A stretch of 6,020 nucleotides of DNA from Myxococcales bacterium (GTDB taxonomy: Bacteria > Myxococcota_A > Polyangia > Fen-1088): NCBI GenBank assembly GCA_003170035.1, contig PMZX01000296.1:14140-20159 (forward strand). Direction: 5' to 3'. The position numbers and the translations under genes are program-made. This document shows positions 1 to 5,590 of the stretch, one piece after another (position 1 is the stretch's first letter; each line of letters begins with the position of its first letter). Below the pieces are notes generated by a model, which saw only the letters and a program-made list of their open reading frames with translations, was not told where the DNA came from and made no database searches.

Positions 1-269
1 GCGCAGCCGACCGCGATGCCGACGTTCAGGGGCGCGTCGGTCGCCCGGGAAGCGAGCACCGCCAAGAGCGGCCGCAACCGCTTGCCACCCGCGCCGAGCA
101 GGTGGCCCCCCACCTCGGGAATGCGCCCCATGGGGCTGTCCATATAGGCCAGCAGGCGCGTCTCCACCACCTGCATGGGATCGCAGACCAGCGCCAGCAA
201 TTCAGCGGCAGAGAGCCGCGGTCCATCCGGGGAAGGGCTTTCGCGCCAGTGAAGCGCGGCCCCGATCAT
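1..269 (-). CDS. Polyprenyl diphosphate synthase, N-terminal part (runs off left edge)
   Basis: This is the first 89 codons of a trans-isoprenyl diphosphate synthase, an enzyme that lengthens allylic diphosphates with isopentenyl diphosphate, for example for quinone side chains. Read from the ATG at 269-267, the protein begins MIGAALHWRESP and carries GGKRLRPLL at residues 61-69. This is the conserved segment ahead of the first Asp-rich motif, whose Lys and Arg bind isopentenyl diphosphate in this family. The stretch before it (VETRLLAYMDSP, residues 35-46) also fits the octaprenyl/solanesyl type. The Asp-rich motifs lie beyond the window, so product chain length cannot be judged. The ATG overlaps the rlmN TGA as ATGA, and AGGA stands 8 bases upstream inside rlmN, so translation is probably coupled to rlmN. 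An ispB-like role is likely but unproven. Confidence 0.85.
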   Translation of the reverse strand, partial: MIGAALHWRESPSPDGPRLSAAELLALVCDPMQVVETRLLAYMDSPMGRIPEVGGHLLGAGGKRLRPLLAVLASRATDAPLNVGIAVGC

Positions 270-1366
270 GAAGCGCGTCCTGTCTTGGCCACGGCGGCCA
301 ACTCACACTTCTGCAAGCGCTCGTCCGCGCGCGCGGCCAGTTGCCCGCACGCCGCTGCGGCGTCCGAGCCGCGCGAGGTGCGGATGTAGACCGGAATGTC
401 CGCAAGCCGGACGGCGTTCTGGAAGGCCAGGGCCCGTTCTGCGCTCGGGCTCTCGAAGGGCAGGCCCGGCACGGGGTTGTACGGAATGATGTTCACCTTG
501 CTCGGAATACCACGCAAAAGGCGTGGCAAGCGAGCCGCATCCATGTCGCTGTCATTGACACCGGCGAGCAGGACGTATTCGAAGGTGATGCGACGGTGGT
601 GCGCCAGGGGGAAGCGGCGTGCAGCGGCCAGCAACGCGGCGATGTTCCATTGCCGGTTGATGGGCATGAGCCGGTCGCGCACCTCGTCCGTCGTCGCGTT
701 GAGCGAGATGGCCAGGTTCGGCGCCGGCCGGATCTTCGCCAGAGCGTCGATCCCGGGCACGACCCCGGCGGTAGAAACCGTGAGGCGTCGGGGCGACAGG
801 CCCGCACCCCAAGGATGTTCGAAGATCTTGAGCGCGCGCACCACCGGATCCAGGTTGTGCAGCGGCTCGCCCATGCCCATGAAGACCAGGTTGCTCGGCT
901 TGTACCCCGCCAGTTCCATGCCCCAGTAGAGTTGCTCGACCATCTCCCCGGCCGACAGGTGCCGGCCGAAGCCGAGCCTGGCGGTGGCGCAGAAGGTGCA
1001 GCCCCAGGCGCAGCCGGCCTGGCACGACAGGCACAGGGTCAGCTTGGCCCGCTCGGGTTTGTCATCGGGGATCAACACCGACTCGATGGCGCAGCCGTCG
1101 TGGGTGCGGAAGCGAAACTTGCGCGTGCCATCGGCCGCGTCCACCACACCGTCGAGAAGGATGGGTTGCAGGGGCGTCTCGGCCAACAGGGTGTCGCGCA
1201 GGGAACGGGGAATGTTACTCACAGCATCGAGCGCACGAACGCTGCCCACACCGCCCGGCCCAGGGCCGTGCAGCCAGCGGAAGATCTGCTCGGCGCGAAA
1301 CGGGGGTTCACCCTTGCGCGCCACGCGCTCCCGCAGCTCCTCGATGGTGAACGATCGAAGGTCCAA
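266..1366 (-). CDS. rlmN: RlmN: dual-specificity 23S rRNA (A2503-C2) / tRNA (A37-C2) methyltransferase
   Basis: A cytoplasmic radical-SAM enzyme which, in this family, adds a methyl group to C2 of A2503 in 23S rRNA and of A37 in some tRNAs. The 366-residue product has the usual length. An N-terminal helical domain (about 1-75, with PPFRAEQIFRWLHG at 21-34) is followed by the radical-SAM core. The iron-sulfur cysteines are C119, C123 and C126 (CxxxCxxC), GMGEPLHN lies at 164-171, and SLNATTDEVRDRLMPINR at 221-238 is typical. The second catalytic cysteine, which carries the methyl group in RlmN, is C340 in SRGSDAAAACGQL. The start is TTG at 1366-1364: MDLRSFTIEELRERV matches the usual beginning of the family, no better in-frame start lies near, and an in-frame stop closes the frame at 1408-1406. 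No Shine-Dalgarno sequence is visible before this TTG. It lies downstream of the enlarged ndk and overlaps the polyprenyl synthase gene by four bases. Confidence 0.95.
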   Translation of the reverse strand: MDLRSFTIEELRERVARKGEPPFRAEQIFRWLHGPGPGGVGSVRALDAVSNIPRSLRDTLLAETPLQPILLDGVVDAADGTRKFRFRTHDGCAIESVLIPDDKPERAKLTLCLSCQAGCAWGCTFCATARLGFGRHLSAGEMVEQLYWGMELAGYKPSNLVFMGMGEPLHNLDPVVRALKIFEHPWGAGLSPRRLTVSTAGVVPGIDALAKIRPAPNLAISLNATTDEVRDRLMPINRQWNIAALLAAARRFPLAHHRRITFEYVLLAGVNDSDMDAARLPRLLRGIPSKVNIIPYNPVPGLPFESPSAERALAFQNAVRLADIPVYIRTSRGSDAAAACGQLAARADERLQKCELAAVAKTGRAS

Positions 1367-1374
1367 CGCCGGGG

Positions 1375-1380
1375 AGTATA
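1375..1380 (-). promoter_or_regulatory. Possible -10 element before rlmN
   Basis: The minus strand reads TATACT here, five of six matches to the sigma-70 consensus TATAAT, and ends only 8 bases before the rlmN TTG. No good -35 hexamer is seen at 16-18 bases (best is CAGGCG at 17). If used, transcription would begin at or next to the start codon and give a leaderless message. This is suggestive only, since a six-base match can arise by chance. Confidence 0.3.
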
Positions 1381-1458
1381 GCTGCGGATCAGCGCAACGC
1401 CTGCCCTAATGCCACCACGCTAGCTGCACGAAGTCGTGGCGGTAGACGACCCCGCAAC
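1381..1458. other. Spacer between rlmN and the inverted-repeat element
   Basis: About 78 bases without a gene. It holds a modest inverted repeat, ccaccacg at 1412-1419 against cgtggcgg at 1435-1442 (seven of eight pairs, the other G-T). No run of T follows on either strand, so it is not called a terminator. It may carry upstream sequence of an rlmN promoter. Confidence 0.4.
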
Positions 1459-1480
1459 CTAGCACTACTGTGTCGGATTC
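1459..1480 (+). repeat. Left terminal inverted repeat
   Basis: Begins ctagcactactgtgt and ends ggattc. It pairs with 1601-1622 at 21 of 22 positions; the one difference is C here against T in the reverse complement of the right copy (position 16 of the repeat). Confidence 0.85.
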
Positions 1481-1600
1481 TCCCGTCGCCGTCGCTGCTG
1501 TGGGTCCCGTCCGCTTTCTCGCTTCTCGGTCAGATACGTCGAGTATCTTCCCTCGGCGCTCGTCGCGGCCGGGCCTCCTCGCGACGCGACGGCTCGGTCC

Positions 1601-1622
1601 GAATCCAACACAGTAGTGCTAG
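1601..1622 (-). repeat. Right terminal inverted repeat
   Basis: Inverted partner of 1459-1480. Its outer CTAG (1619-1622) contains the TAG stop codon of the minus-strand ndk-like gene. In RNA of the operon's sense the single mismatch becomes a U-G pair, so all 22 positions can pair. Confidence 0.85.
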
Positions 1623-2359
1623 CCCGCTTCGGCTTGTTCGTTGATCAGGTACTTGGCGACCACGGCCTCGACCGACAGAGCACTCTTGGTGCCTTTCAGA
1701 ATCGATTGAAGCGCGTCGAGGTCCGTCTTCCAGGTCAAGTCTCCCGGGGCGACCACGCAAATGCGACCGGGGGCGTAGTCGCCGAACAACTTGCCGTCCG
1801 CGAAGTAAAAGTGCTCGGAGCTAGTAGCCGTGGGATAGGGGTGCATGGCCGGGGGGACGTCGCCGGGACGGAACCACAGCTTGATCTCCCGTTCGGCATC
1901 ACCCGAATTGGCCGAGGCGTGGATCAAATTGTCCATGCGAGCCCCCAGCACCTTGCCTTCAGCGTCCTTGACTTGCTCGATCGTGCCGAGTGATCGAATG
2001 CAACCCGGTTGCTTTTCGCGTGCCACATGTGGATCGGTGGGTCCCGAGATCTCGCGCACCTTGGAAATGGCCTTGGGTCCCTGGTACATGATGGCGATCA
2101 CGCGGCGCCGCCAGGGCTCGTTCCGGTAGTGCAACTTGCCCTGGATGTACTCGAGCAGCGAGGGGAAGAAGAATTTGCCGCGGTGCTCGGCGTAGTGTTC
2201 ATTGGCCAGCATGGTGCTGACGTGAACGATCTTGGCACCCGCGAAACGGAGTCCGGTGTGGAACTCAGAAAGCTGTGACAGCACGTAGCCGGTCAGCGAG
2301 TTCTTCAGGGCGTCGGGCTTGATGAGGACTAGTGTCTGCTCGACATCGTTCTGTTCCAC
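1619..2359 (-). CDS. ndk: Enlarged nucleoside diphosphate kinase (246 aa)
   Basis: It should move the gamma-phosphate of ATP to nucleoside diphosphates through a phosphohistidine and so supply NTPs and dNTPs in the cytoplasm. Residues 7-163 follow the NDPK fold: TLVLIKPDALKN with K14, EHYAEHRGKFFF with Y56 and F64, R102 and T108 around ISGPTDP, R122 in PGCIRSLGT, N144, and the catalytic H147 in NLIHASANSGDAEREI with S149. All recognisable active-site residues are therefore kept. Ordinary Ndk is about 140 residues. This one has an insert near 74-86, a second near 126-141, and a C-terminal extension of about 80 residues (164-246) whose role I do not recognise. The start is GTG at 2359-2357, preceded by AAAGGAA with a 6-base gap. 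The stop TAG lies in the right repeat of the inverted-repeat element. An Ndk beside rlmN is a familiar arrangement. Confidence 0.9.
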   Translation of the reverse strand: MEQNDVEQTLVLIKPDALKNSLTGYVLSQLSEFHTGLRFAGAKIVHVSTMLANEHYAEHRGKFFFPSLLEYIQGKLHYRNEPWRRRVIAIMYQGPKAISKVREISGPTDPHVAREKQPGCIRSLGTIEQVKDAEGKVLGARMDNLIHASANSGDAEREIKLWFRPGDVPPAMHPYPTATSSEHFYFADGKLFGDYAPGRICVVAPGDLTWKTDLDALQSILKGTKSALSVEAVVAKYLINEQAEAG

Positions 2360-2365
2360 GGAAAA

Positions 2366-2371
2366 TTCCTT
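2366..2371 (-). promoter_or_regulatory. Ribosome binding site of the enlarged ndk
   Basis: AAGGAA on the minus strand, 6 bases before the GTG at 2359-2357. It begins four bases after the TAA of the short ndk remnant, so a ribosome finishing that frame would stop almost on this site. It supports the GTG as the real start. Confidence 0.7.
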
Positions 2372-2374
2372 TCT

Positions 2375-2494
2375 TTAGGTCACGGGGCCGACGACTCGCA
2401 GTCGGCCATGTTCGATGGCGGTGATGATAGCGCCGATGGCGTTGCGTGCCACTGCGTCGGGTTTGATGATAGCGAGAGTGCGTTCGAGGGCCAT
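2375..2494 (-). pseudogene. Remnant of an ordinary ndk: first 39 codons only
   Basis: Read from the ATG at 2494-2492 the frame gives 39 residues, [18 protein letters not shown] and then [20 protein letters not shown], ending at TAA (2377-2375). This is a near-textbook N-terminus of a standard 140-residue Ndk, including the KPDA segment with the ATP-site lysine, and identity fades after about residue 36. The catalytic histidine and the rest are absent, so it cannot be a kinase by itself. It is not a recent copy of the next gene's start: that begins VEQTLVLIKPDALKNSL with different codons. It starts 18 bases after the rlmI-like stop without a clear Shine-Dalgarno sequence, and is in the same frame as the enlarged ndk, separated by TAA and five codons. 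It is most likely what remains after deletion of the native gene. A role as a translated leader peptide is the alternative. Confidence 0.75.
2386..2407 (-). other. Perfect 7-bp GC-rich hairpin before the enlarged ndk
   Basis: ggccgac (2386-2392) and gtcggcc (2401-2407) are exact inverted repeats with an 8-base loop, and an alternative stem cgact/agtcg fits in the same stretch. It lies in the 3' end of the ndk remnant, 14 bases before the ribosome binding site of the next gene. No U-run follows, so it is not an intrinsic terminator. It could influence ribosome access. Confidence 0.4.
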
Positions 2495-2512
2495 GAAAAG
2501 TGACTGCAACAG

Positions 2513-3658
2513 CTAGTCGATGCGCCCGATGGCGAACTTCAGGTAGTCGCCCTCGGGAAAAGCGGGCAAGGCAGGGTGGTCGAATCCAGCGCCGGTCACG
2601 GCTTCCAGTCCGAACCTGCGGCCGGCAGCAGCCGCGCCCCGCTCCACACTGGCCAGAAACTCGTCGCGGGGAAAATGGCTGGAACAGGAGGCCGCACAGA
2701 GCAGGCCGCCGGGCGCGACGACAGTAGCCGCCAGACGATGCAGGCGAAAGTAGGCGCTTCGGGCGGCGGGCAATGCGCGTCGAGACGGCGCAAAGCTAGG
2801 CGGGTCCGACACGACGATATCCCAGCGCCGCGTGCGGCGAGCCGCCTGGTCGAGAAACGCCAACGCATCAGTCGCGTGAAACCCGGCATGTTCCAGCGAC
2901 AGGTGGTTGAGTTGGAAATTGCGTCGCGCTGTCGCCAGCGCCGGCTTCGCACTGTCCACCGTGTCGGTCCGGGTGGCGCCGGCTGCCGCGGCGTACAGCG
3001 AAAACCCGCCCGTGTAGCCGTAGAGATTCAGCAGCGACTTGCCCGCGGCGCGCGCCGCCACCGCATGCCGGTTCTCGCGCTGGTCGAGAAACAGCCCACC
3101 CTTCTGGCCGCGGCCCAAATCCACGATGAAGCGAATACAGTTCTCGCGCACTTCGATCTCGCCCAGGCTGGCGCGCTGTTCGCGATCGACGACCTGCGAC
3201 AGGCGCAGCGGGGCCGAACACTCGGCCAGCAGGTGATCCAGATCTCTGTAGAATGCCCTGGCGCCCGCGCCGTCGAAACGCACCACAGCCACCTGATCGT
3301 ACAGGTCGACGTGGATGCCCGGCAGGCCGTCACCTTCGCCATGCACCCAGCGAAAGGCGTTGGTCTGGTTGCGGTCGAGACGCGCCAGTCGCTTGGCCAG
3401 GGCCTGGCGCAGGCGATCGCAGACCAGCACCTGCACGTCGCGCACCGGCAGCAGGTCCAGCACGCGCACCGCAATGGGCCCGGTTGCATCCCAGTAGCCA
3501 TGGGCTAGGGTCCTGCCGTCTCGCCCAGCCACCGTAACCACGGCCCCACCGGGAACCGCGGGTGCTTCTACCAGGGCATCGCGGAAGATCCACGGGTGGC
3601 CCTGGCGCAGGGCACGTCCCAGGTTCTTGCGCAGGATCACCTTGGCAGAGGCGGGCAT
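2513..3658 (-). CDS. RlmI-like 23S rRNA (cytosine-C5) methyltransferase
   Basis: A class I SAM-dependent RNA methyltransferase of the RlmI type. In E. coli RlmI makes m5C1962 in 23S rRNA. With ATG at 3658-3656 the product is 381 residues, close to E. coli RlmI (396). A PUA RNA-binding domain (about 5-75, with GRALRQGHPWIF) leads into a linker and a Rossmann domain. Motifs are KGGLFLDQR at 186-194, NLYGYTGGF at 211-219 (SAM binding), D235, DPPSFAP at 285-291, a cysteine at 325 in ASCSSHF in the place of the RlmI catalytic cysteine, and PEGDYLKF at 368-375 near the end. An in-frame GTG at 3697 would add 13 residues, but the family begins near the ATG and AAGGA precedes it. The adjacent GTG at 3661-3659 is equally possible. 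It is the first gene of a minus-strand run, 18 bases ahead of the ndk remnant. The exact base modified is inferred. Confidence 0.9.
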   Translation of the reverse strand: MPASAKVILRKNLGRALRQGHPWIFRDALVEAPAVPGGAVVTVAGRDGRTLAHGYWDATGPIAVRVLDLLPVRDVQVLVCDRLRQALAKRLARLDRNQTNAFRWVHGEGDGLPGIHVDLYDQVAVVRFDGAGARAFYRDLDHLLAECSAPLRLSQVVDREQRASLGEIEVRENCIRFIVDLGRGQKGGLFLDQRENRHAVAARAAGKSLLNLYGYTGGFSLYAAAAGATRTDTVDSAKPALATARRNFQLNHLSLEHAGFHATDALAFLDQAARRTRRWDIVVSDPPSFAPSRRALPAARSAYFRLHRLAATVVAPGGLLCAASCSSHFPRDEFLASVERGAAAAGRRFGLEAVTGAGFDHPALPAFPEGDYLKFAIGRID

Positions 3659-3916
3659 CACGGGTGGATCCTTGACTCCGATACGAAAGGAAAGCACGCG
3701 CAGATTCTTCCGGTTCTCGCCTCAAGGGACAGCGCTGCCTGCCGATGTGGCTCTGGCGGACCACAGGCGGCGGACGGTAGGCCGGCGGGGGCTGCGGGGA
3801 GGCGAACTTCGGCGGGTCCGCTAGAGGGTCGGGGGATCCGGCGGTGACGCAACTCCGAGGGGGTGGGGCAAGGAAGGTACGTGCGGCGCCGCCGGGTCGA
3901 TTAACATGGCAGCGGA
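3659..3916. other. Gap between the envelope genes and the rlmI-like gene
   Basis: About 258 bases. It contains the ribosome binding site AAGGA (minus strand, 3669-3673), 10 bases before the ATG and 7 before the GTG at 3661. The plus strand has several G runs (3783-3870). A perfect 10-base palindrome, gcggcgccgc, lies at 3883-3892. No convincing sigma-70 promoter or terminator was found, although a promoter for the rlmI-like gene would be expected here. Confidence 0.4.
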
Positions 3917-4909
3917 CTAGAACCCCAGGCCGACGTTGAGCAGGAAGCCGTGGCTGTAGTGCTTGGGTAGGTCGGGGGAGGGTACGACCGCGACGCCCAT
4001 CGGGCTATTCTCGCGCTCGCCAAAGGTATTGATGAAGTAGCCGACCTCGGCGCGCAGTTGCACCGACGAGAGGCGGCCCAGGAGCACACCGGCAGTCGGC
4101 TGCAGCACGATGCCGCTGGCGCCCTGGCCCCCGAGGCTCATGTACGCCCAGCGCACGACCCCGCCGAGGTACGGCGTGAAGTCCTCGCGCAACAGGGGAT
4201 AGTAGCCTCCGATGGAGGCAGCAAAGGCCCCGTGGTTGTTTCCCGCCCCGACATCGACTGCGACGTCAGCCATCCACGAACGCGCGTCGTACAGCCAGAA
4301 AAGTCCCCCACCCGGCAGCGCGGTCATCGAGCCCGCCGGCGTGTTGAATGGCAAGTAGGTGAACAGGTGGATACCGAACGACTTGTTGGCCGTTCGCCGA
4401 GCCAGGTTGTTCGTCTCTTTCTCGGTCACCGTGTCGATTTCCGCGCTGTCGCGCACCGGCTTGCCGATCAGCATCGCATGGGCCAGCCGCTGGATGACGG
4501 TGTCCAACTCGTCCGGGCCTCCGGAGATCACCATGCTGTCCCAATACACGACCTGTCCCGAGCCGGCCGCGTACGCGGTCAGCCGCACGCGCGCCGAGGA
4601 ACCGAAATGGATGAGGCGAAGGACCAGGGCCTGCTCGGCGCCGAGGGCGGCCGCCTGTTTTGCTGCCTCCGCGGCGGTCGGCTCCTCGGCCGTCGGCGCA
4701 CCAGAGGGCTCCAGCACTGTGTAGGCCCCGGTTCGCTGCAGGTGGTCCTTCAAAATGTCGCGGCACGCCCGCAGGATGTCCGGAGCCACGTTGTCCCCCG
4801 AGGGCGGCAAGAGCGCGACCACGCGTGGAGCCGCCCACGACACGGCTGGCGACATCCAGAAAATGGTGGAGAAGGCAAAGAAGAGAATGAAGGGCAGCGG
4901 CTTTTTCAT
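3917..4909 (-). CDS. Secreted two-domain outer-membrane protein (CsgG/TolB-N-like domain plus beta-barrel)
   Basis: I do not recognise a named family. The 330-residue product starts with a clear Sec signal peptide: MKKP, a hydrophobic core at 5-20, and likely cleavage after A26 (VSWA|AP). Residues about 28-150 look like a small alpha/beta domain of the CsgG/FlgO/TolB-N kind: RVVALLPPSG, a helix, TGAYTVLEPSG, then AAALGAEQALVLRLI and a strand pair around TAYAAGSGQVVYWDSM. From about 177 on, alternating strands rich in Gly and aromatic residues suggest a barrel of about eight strands, ending in GFLLNVGLGF with the terminal Phe typical of proteins inserted by BamA. The ATG at 4909 is preceded only by a weak TGGA. 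It follows the 5012-5590 gene by about 100 bases on the same strand, so the two may be cotranscribed. The N-terminal domain assignment is tentative; the secretion and barrel calls are firmer. Confidence 0.85.
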   Translation of the reverse strand: MKKPLPFILFFAFSTIFWMSPAVSWAAPRVVALLPPSGDNVAPDILRACRDILKDHLQRTGAYTVLEPSGAPTAEEPTAAEAAKQAAALGAEQALVLRLIHFGSSARVRLTAYAAGSGQVVYWDSMVISGGPDELDTVIQRLAHAMLIGKPVRDSAEIDTVTEKETNNLARRTANKSFGIHLFTYLPFNTPAGSMTALPGGGLFWLYDARSWMADVAVDVGAGNNHGAFAASIGGYYPLLREDFTPYLGGVVRWAYMSLGGQGASGIVLQPTAGVLLGRLSSVQLRAEVGYFINTFGERENSPMGVAVVPSPDLPKHYSHGFLLNVGLGF

Positions 4910-5011
4910 GGTGTTGTCCAGGTTCTATTTCCTATTGTTGGGCGGGGGAGCCATCTGCGCGGTCAGCGGTGGCGACGAACTTGATGAAAATCGGACACCG
5001 ATGTCAGGGTT

Positions 5012-5590
5012 TCAACGTTCTTGCCCAGGGGCTTCACCTTTTGGGGCAGGGGGCGGGTTCGATTCCGGGGTCGGCGCGCCCGCGCCCGGAGGCGCAGACG
5101 GCGGCGCACCGACGCTGTGCGGGGGTGGAGTGACCCAGGGGTCGTAGGGTGCCGGCGGCTGGTACGGAGGCACCCCTTGCTGCCCGAAACCGAACCCGGG
5201 CGCAGGTTGCATGCGAGTCAGCCGCACCTGAAGCTCTTCAGTGGCTTCGCGGCACGCCGAGGCTTTCCCATATCCAGACACTGCCGACGCTGCGAATAGC
5301 ACTGCCGCACCACCCGCGATGAGAGCCACTTCCGTCCCGCCCGTGCTGGAACCCGATTGCCTACTGGCCAAGCTGGCAAAGCCGACCGCGTCGATCGCGT
5401 ACGCTGCGCCCAGCACCGTGTCGACCACCGGCCAAGCCCTGCTGGTCGTGCACGTGAAGTACGGGAGCTGGCGGTGCTTCTCCGGCGGCCCGTCGACGAA
5501 TATGTACGAGCAGGCCCCGCTCCCTGCCGTCAGAAACAGCACACACAGCACCAGAGGGGCAGACACGCGGAAGGGGCTTCTTGCGGGCAT
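5012..5590 (-). CDS. Small membrane protein with N-terminal export signal, two membrane helices and Pro-rich tail
   Basis: No named function. From ATG at 5590-5588 the product is 192 residues. The start is fixed by AGGAAG (5597-5602) with a 6-base gap; the frame stays open to 5716, but the added 42 residues look non-coding. Residues 10-26 are hydrophobic and precede C27. The box reads S-G-A-C, lacking the usual Leu at -3, so lipid attachment is possible but not canonical. Next comes FVDGPPEKHRQLPYFTCTTS (31-50) and VVDTV, a pattern I associate with unnamed proteins of Myxococcota-like genomes. Two hydrophobic helices follow at about 55-75 and 87-108, then ACREATEELQVRL. The last 65 residues (128-192) are rich in Pro, Gly and Ala and probably unstructured. 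It sits about 100 bases ahead of the secreted barrel protein gene, so a shared envelope role is a guess. Confidence 0.8.
   Translation of the reverse strand: MPARSPFRVSAPLVLCVLFLTAGSGACSYIFVDGPPEKHRQLPYFTCTTSRAWPVVDTVLGAAYAIDAVGFASLASRQSGSSTGGTEVALIAGGAAVLFAASAVSGYGKASACREATEELQVRLTRMQPAPGFGFGQQGVPPYQPPAPYDPWVTPPPHSVGAPPSAPPGAGAPTPESNPPPAPKGEAPGQER

Larger units (their letters stand above)
1459..1622. mobile_element. MITE-like element with 22-base terminal inverted repeats at CTAG, possibly IS630-related
   Basis: A 164-base segment bounded by two inverted copies of a 22-base repeat that match at 21 of 22 positions. Both ends begin with CTAG followed by cactactgtgt. A further eight bases, gccgtcgc at 1488-1495, recur inverted at 1586-1593 in the same register. 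A small hairpin, gatac/gtatc at 1533-1547, sits at the exact middle. There is no room for a transposase and no credible protein inside, so it would be non-autonomous. IS630/Tc1-mariner elements favour CTAG targets and duplicate the TA; removing bases 1462-1619 and one TA would restore a plain CTAG. The family is inferred from these ends and no transposase has been matched. The right end supplies the stop codon of the enlarged ndk gene. Confidence 0.6.

Noticed and set aside
341..1381. Long plus-strand open frame of 346 codons opposite rlmN
   Set aside because: It is the antisense of a clear RlmN with all catalytic cysteines; long opposite-strand frames are common in GC-rich DNA, and its translation shows no domain.
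1412..1442. Inverted repeat as a terminator after ndk
   Set aside because: The stem is imperfect, the loop is 15 bases and no T-run follows on either strand.
1530..1760. Minus-strand 76-codon frame crossing the inverted-repeat element into ndk
   Set aside because: It overlaps ndk in another frame, is Arg-rich and has no recognisable features.
2576..3508. Plus-strand open frame of 310 codons opposite the rlmI-like gene
   Set aside because: Antisense shadow of a well-supported methyltransferase; composition is dominated by Arg, Ala and Gln, without motifs.
3659..3697. Earlier GTG start (3697) for the rlmI-like gene
   Set aside because: The 13 added residues do not resemble the family N-terminus, and the ribosome binding site AAGGA lies inside this stretch, ahead of 3661/3658.
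3783..3870. G-rich stretch as a possible G-quadruplex
   Set aside because: The G runs are too widely spaced for four close tracts; only pairs of runs lie near each other.
4058..4984. Plus-strand open frame of 308 codons opposite the barrel protein gene
   Set aside because: The minus-strand gene has a signal peptide and a terminal Phe barrel ending, while the plus frame is rich in Arg and His with no recognisable fold.
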